From Lachnospiraceae bacterium (GTDB taxonomy: Bacteria > Bacillota_A > Clostridia > Lachnospirales > Lachnospiraceae), in the NCBI GenBank assembly GCA_031262285.1, contig JAISHZ010000043.1:1-10373 (forward strand): DNA of 10,373 nucleotides, read 5' to 3'. Made by a program: the position numbers and the translations under genes. Positions 7,662 through 10,373 of the stretch are shown in pieces (positions within the stretch are counted from its first letter, which is position 1; each line of letters starts with the position of its first letter). The notes under the pieces were generated by a model. It saw nothing but the letters and a program-made list of their open reading frames with translations. It had not been told where the DNA came from and did no database searches.

Positions 7662-8390
7662 TCATATAACACCCATAGCATAATGAAGAATTCCTATGAC
7701 CAATAAGTTAAGAGGATATAGCATATAAAAAACCCACTTCGCGAGGAAAGGATTCCGGCTCGGATGATTGGAACGTTTCCCATTGTAAAGCAAAAACAAT
7801 GGAATGGTCGCGAATAAGCCAAATGTCATAAATCCGAGATCACCCCTAAATAGGTAATTCAAACCTTCGCTCATGAAAAGACATATAATAGCAGAAAAGG
7901 TAAACCATTTCAGTTGTTCTTTTCGATTTCCATCATTTAAACCAAATGAGAGAATAAACAGAATCCCAAACAAAAACCAGTCACAGAATAAAGACCCCAC
8001 AAAACAAAGCGCCACGCAGAGCGCTTTGTAACTGCGTGAACGATTGCTTTTGAGTACAGACATTGCAATTAAGCCGAATAAAAGAGTAAAAAGAACATTC
8101 AGCGATTCCGCACCGATCCCAAGAGGAAACGCTTCACCTGTCATAAAATAGGAAAAAGGGATTTGCGCAATCAAAGCGAAAACAAACAAACGCGTTTGAT
8201 ACTTCTGTAAATCTCGGGTATGATGAAATCCTTCCGCGATAAAAAAACACATAATCGGAATGGTCATTCTTCCGATAAAATGCATAAACTCCAATATGAA
8301 TACAGGCGCTTGCAATTTCCAAGCAACATGATCGATGATCATTGCAAGAATCGCGATCCATTTGAGAGAAGTCCCGGATAATTTTTGCAT
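7662..8390 (-). CDS. TraX-family membrane protein
   Basis: A 242-residue hydrophobic protein with about eight membrane segments and no signal peptide. It fits the TraX family, named for the F-plasmid pilin N-acetylase. Features seen: LKWIAILAMIIDH (D20, H21), FIGRMTIPIMCFFIAEGF (G40, R41, E53, G54), HTRDLQKYQTRL, FALIAQIPFSYF, and YMLYPLNLLVIGILHY near the C-terminus. Chromosomal TraX relatives are common in Firmicutes without conjugation genes, and none is visible here, so an acyltransferase acting on a surface molecule is a reasonable inference but unproven. The ATG at 8390 follows ATAGGAACGT, the end of leader copy C. It lies downstream of tmcAL on the same strand, 106 bases away. Its stop and the UPF0210 stop together form the palindrome TGATCA. 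Confidence 0.86.
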   Translation of the reverse strand: MQKLSGTSLKWIAILAMIIDHVAWKLQAPVFILEFMHFIGRMTIPIMCFFIAEGFHHTRDLQKYQTRLFVFALIAQIPFSYFMTGEAFPLGIGAESLNVLFTLLFGLIAMSVLKSNRSRSYKALCVALCFVGSLFCDWFLFGILFILSFGLNDGNRKEQLKWFTFSAIICLFMSEGLNYLFRGDLGFMTFGLFATIPLFLLYNGKRSNHPSRNPFLAKWVFYMLYPLNLLVIGILHYAMGVI

Positions 8391-8487
8391 ACGTTCCTAT
8401 TCTGTGCGCCAAAGGCGCACGTTTCAATCAAGGATATTGAAAGCTTTCTTGCTTTCAAATGTGCTCCCGTCTGTGCGCCAAAGGCGC
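8391..8487 (-). repeat. Modular hairpin leader repeat, copy C (before traX)
   Basis: Read on the minus strand, this contains: distal GC hairpin GCGCC TTT GGCGC (8487-8475, shorter than the other copies), ACAGACGGGAGCAC, A/T-rich hairpin TTGAAAGC/GCTTTCAA (8458-8451 with 8444-8437), ATATCCTTGATTGAAAC, proximal GC hairpin GTGCGCC TTT GGCGCAC (8420-8404), AGAATAGGAACGT, then the traX ATG at 8390. Order and spacing match copies A and B. The repeat occupies nearly all of the gap between tmcAL and traX and supplies the AGGA ribosome-binding site. Its loop, TTT, replaces the TAA of copy B, while the GC stem is the same. Confidence 0.87.
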
Positions 8488-8496
8488 TAGCCTCCT

Positions 8497-9732
8497 TCAG
8501 AAGATCACAGGAGAGGTCATATATTCGTTTAGCATCGATTGTTTCGATTTGGCTGCCAAAACGGACATATAAATATCAGATACGACGATATCGCGCTGAA
8601 ACATTTCCAAAGCAGAAGCAGAAAGAAGTTTCGATGCATTCGCTGTTTTCGTCAGAAGCGGTATTTCTGATTTTTCCTTAATACGCGCCAAAAGAGGTCT
8701 TGCATCCTTACGAAAACCGAGGACTTTGGCATATGGAACCGTGTGCAATTCCGTTGCATATTCATAGTGCTGCCGCTCAATCCCCAACAAGATATGAATC
8801 AAACTACGACTAATACGAGTGTATGTCATATCCTTGCTCTTCAGAAGATCACAAAAGCTGTCAAAGCCATTAAACGCATATAGATTGTTCACTATTTTGT
8901 CAGACAAAGCAGGAGTCACATCCATATAACGCGAAAACCCCTCTTTCGCCTCATTCAAAAGTTTATAATGAAGCAATAACGAAAAATCATTCCCTTCCAT
9001 TGGCAAATATACGCCCCAATAATCCTGTAGAATCGAAAAAACACTTGGCGGAAGATTGGTTCGTAACACTTCTTTCTCTTCTTGACCCAAGAGGATATGT
9101 CGTATAGCCAGCGCAGAACTAAGTGTGATCCTCGGTCGCGTATCATGATAATGACTACCTTTGCGTGAGATCGTCATAGGCTGGATGGTACTATTGCGTC
9201 GCAACAGACATTGAAGGTATTCGATTCCAAGGATCGTATTTGGTGCTGAAAACGCTGATAACATCTCTTGACATTTAGGATACAAATGACAGAGAGCACG
9301 ACTCCTCGCAAGAGGATACGACATTCCCCTCTTTAGCTCCTGCCGCAGAACTTCTTGATAAGCAAGCGGTTCTTCTATCAAGAGTGAAGCTAGCTGTTTG
9401 AGCAAACCAATCTCTCCTGATTCACTCCCAAAACACAGATAATCTACCACTCCAAGTCGATCAAGCAAGGAAACGGATCCATTCGCAAAATATTGCGCGC
9501 TGCCGACTGCGTACAAAGACGGCAATTCCAACACAAGATCAGCGCCGCCAACCAAAGCCATCTTGGTTCGTATATATTTATGAGCAATAGCAGGTTCCCC
9601 ACGCTGTGTAAAATTACCACTCATCACGACGACCGTATAATCAGCCCCCGTACTTTTCTTGGCTTCTTCCAAATGAAATTGGTGACCATTATGAAAAGGA
9701 TTGTACTCCGCAATAATTCCATTGACAATCAT
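8497..9732 (-). CDS. tmcAL: tRNA(Met) cytidine acetate ligase (YlbM type)
   Basis: TmcAL uses ATP and acetate to make acetyl-adenylate and acetylates the wobble cytidine (C34) of elongator tRNA-Met, as shown for the Bacillus YlbM protein. The N-terminal HIGH-type nucleotidyltransferase domain is clear: GIIAEYNPFHNGH (residues 5-17, with HNGH 14-17), SGNFTQRGEPA (38-48), LVLELPSLYAVGSAQYFA (66-83) and FGSESG (101-106). Then come NTILGIEYLQ and ISRKGSHYHD. The length is 411 residues, close to the Bacillus enzyme. The ATG at 9732 is chosen because the family begins at this point and AAAGGA lies seven bases upstream. The longer open frame to 9825 adds 31 residues with no family resemblance. It is probably first in an operon with traX and is divergent from pta. 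Confidence 0.94.
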   Translation of the reverse strand: MIVNGIIAEYNPFHNGHQFHLEEAKKSTGADYTVVVMSGNFTQRGEPAIAHKYIRTKMALVGGADLVLELPSLYAVGSAQYFANGSVSLLDRLGVVDYLCFGSESGEIGLLKQLASLLIEEPLAYQEVLRQELKRGMSYPLARSRALCHLYPKCQEMLSAFSAPNTILGIEYLQCLLRRNSTIQPMTISRKGSHYHDTRPRITLSSALAIRHILLGQEEKEVLRTNLPPSVFSILQDYWGVYLPMEGNDFSLLLHYKLLNEAKEGFSRYMDVTPALSDKIVNNLYAFNGFDSFCDLLKSKDMTYTRISRSLIHILLGIERQHYEYATELHTVPYAKVLGFRKDARPLLARIKEKSEIPLLTKTANASKLLSASALEMFQRDIVVSDIYMSVLAAKSKQSMLNEYMTSPVIF

Positions 9733-9960
9733 ATCTATTTCCTTTATACGCTGAAAAGTCTTCGGATGTTCGACTAGCGGGATGTAACTTGTTAAAAATA
9801 ACAATCGTAATCTTACTACGCACATTACACTTTCCTGCTTGTCGATAATCAGTTATTTTAGTATAATACAACATACGTAAAGTTGCTAGTCAGATCCTAC
9901 AAAACACACTTTACCACGATCCCACAACCAATGCTTTGGATACGAAAGGAGCCATACACC
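9733..9960. other. Divergent intergenic region, tmcAL and pta
   Basis: A 228-bp region between two divergent starts. On the plus strand it holds a good promoter for pta (9839-9867) and its ribosome-binding site AAAGGAG at 9945-9951, nine bases from the ATG. On the minus strand AAAGGA near 9740-9745 serves tmcAL. I see no convincing minus-strand -35/-10 pair, only weak A/T-rich candidates around 9795-9830. No leader-repeat copy, RNA gene or strong hairpin is evident. Confidence 0.7.
9839..9867 (+). promoter_or_regulatory. Sigma-70-type promoter for pta
   Basis: TTGTCG at 9839-9844 (four of six consensus bases), a 17-base spacer, then a perfect TATAAT at 9862-9867. This predicts a transcript beginning near 9874 and a leader of roughly 85 bases before the pta start. 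Found by eye only. Confidence 0.65.
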
Positions 9961-10373
9961 ATGTCCTATATCGATCGAATCAAAGAACGGGCCAGATTTG
10001 ACAAAAAGACCATAGTGTTACCGGAGACGACCGACAAACGTACCCTTATCGCTGCGGCGAAAATTATCGAAGAAAAAATAGCGGATATTATCATGATCGG
10101 CAATGAAGAAAAGATCATGGATGGTGCGGGATGGCTTGAAGTGGATCTCACCGAAGTCAAAGTAATTGATCCGCAGACGACACCGCTCCTCGACGAATAT
10201 GTGAATCTCTTATATGAAACAAGAAAATCAAAAGGGATGACATTGGAATTGGCTAGAGAAACCCTACTCAAAGACTCTTTGACATTTGGCATTATGATGG
10301 TAAAGGCCGGACACGCAGATGGGATGGTCGCGGGTGCCTGCCATTCGACTGCGGATACCTTACGCCCGGCGCT
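9961..10373 (+). CDS. pta: Phosphate acetyltransferase, 3'-truncated by the window edge
   Basis: Interconverts acetyl-CoA plus phosphate with acetyl-phosphate plus CoA, the first half of the Pta-Ack route that yields acetate and ATP in fermenting bacteria. The first 137 residues of a usual ~330 are present, with no sign of an extra N-terminal domain, so it is the short form. Visible are MSYIDRIKERARFDKKTIVLPE at the start, RTLIAAAKIIEE, ADIIMIGNEE, and KAGHADGMVAGACHSTADTLRPA at the edge, a stretch typical of the phosphotransacetylase family. The ATG at 9961 has AAAGGAG nine bases upstream. An ackA gene would be expected just outside the window but cannot be seen. The neighbour tmcAL consumes acetate. 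Confidence 0.94.
   Translation, partial: MSYIDRIKERARFDKKTIVLPETTDKRTLIAAAKIIEEKIADIIMIGNEEKIMDGAGWLEVDLTEVKVIDPQTTPLLDEYVNLLYETRKSKGMTLELARETLLKDSLTFGIMMVKAGHADGMVAGACHSTADTLRPA

Noticed and set aside
8385..8681. 98-residue plus-strand frame over leader copy C and the end of tmcAL
   Set aside because: It consists of repeat sequence and antisense tmcAL, with internal similarity caused only by the duplicated GC hairpins.
8497..8852. 14-base repeat TTCAGAAGATCACA at the end of tmcAL and again near 8839-8852
   Set aside because: Both lie inside tmcAL in the same strand context but encode different residues; with no extended similarity this looks like chance.
9733..9825. 31-residue N-terminal extension of TmcAL up to 9825
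   Set aside because: The family starts at MIVNGIIAEYNPF; the extension is upstream sequence without homology, and a good ribosome-binding site precedes the inner ATG at 9732.

Overview
This window looks like chromosomal DNA from an anaerobic low-to-moderate-GC Firmicute, most likely a Clostridia member of the Lachnospiraceae type. That is an inference from gene families and order; no rRNA or other marker is present. Pointers are an FtsA-like protein carrying ThiS-like repeats, the ACT (UPF0237) and UPF0210 pair, a YycJ-type metallo-hydrolase, TmcAL next to pta, and strong Shine-Dalgarno sites with some GTG starts.

Layout, left to right. The plus strand carries the 3' two-thirds of polA (cut by the left edge), then coaE, then a 732-residue FtsA-like ATPase whose start overlaps coaE. 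These three look like one transcription unit. A 111-bp spacer full of hairpins leads to a YycJ/WalJ-like metallo-beta-lactamase-fold protein. A 373-bp spacer follows, then the ACT-domain protein and its usual UPF0210 partner. The UPF0210 gene meets a minus-strand unit tail to tail with no gap. Read on its own strand, that unit is tmcAL followed by a TraX-family membrane protein. To the right of tmcAL, divergently, lies pta (phosphate acetyltransferase), cut by the right edge.

The genes are mostly ordinary housekeeping: DNA repair synthesis, the last step of CoA synthesis, wobble-base acetylation of tRNA-Met, and acetyl-CoA/acetyl-phosphate interconversion. The unusual material lies between genes. 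Three spacers (before yycJ, before the ACT gene and before traX) carry the same modular repeat: a GC-rich hairpin with a GGAG-like site, an A/T-rich hairpin, a conserved TCTTGATT-like stretch, then a second GC-rich hairpin whose GGAG-like site is the ribosome-binding site of the next gene. Stem sequences differ between copies but largely keep pairing. The copy before the ACT gene is split by a 263-bp long-palindrome element flanked by an exact 10-bp direct repeat, which looks like a MITE-like insertion. The palindrome arm itself resembles the hairpin-plus-ribosome-binding-site module and is complementary to the ACT gene's ribosome-binding site. This nested repeat system is the most novel thing seen here.
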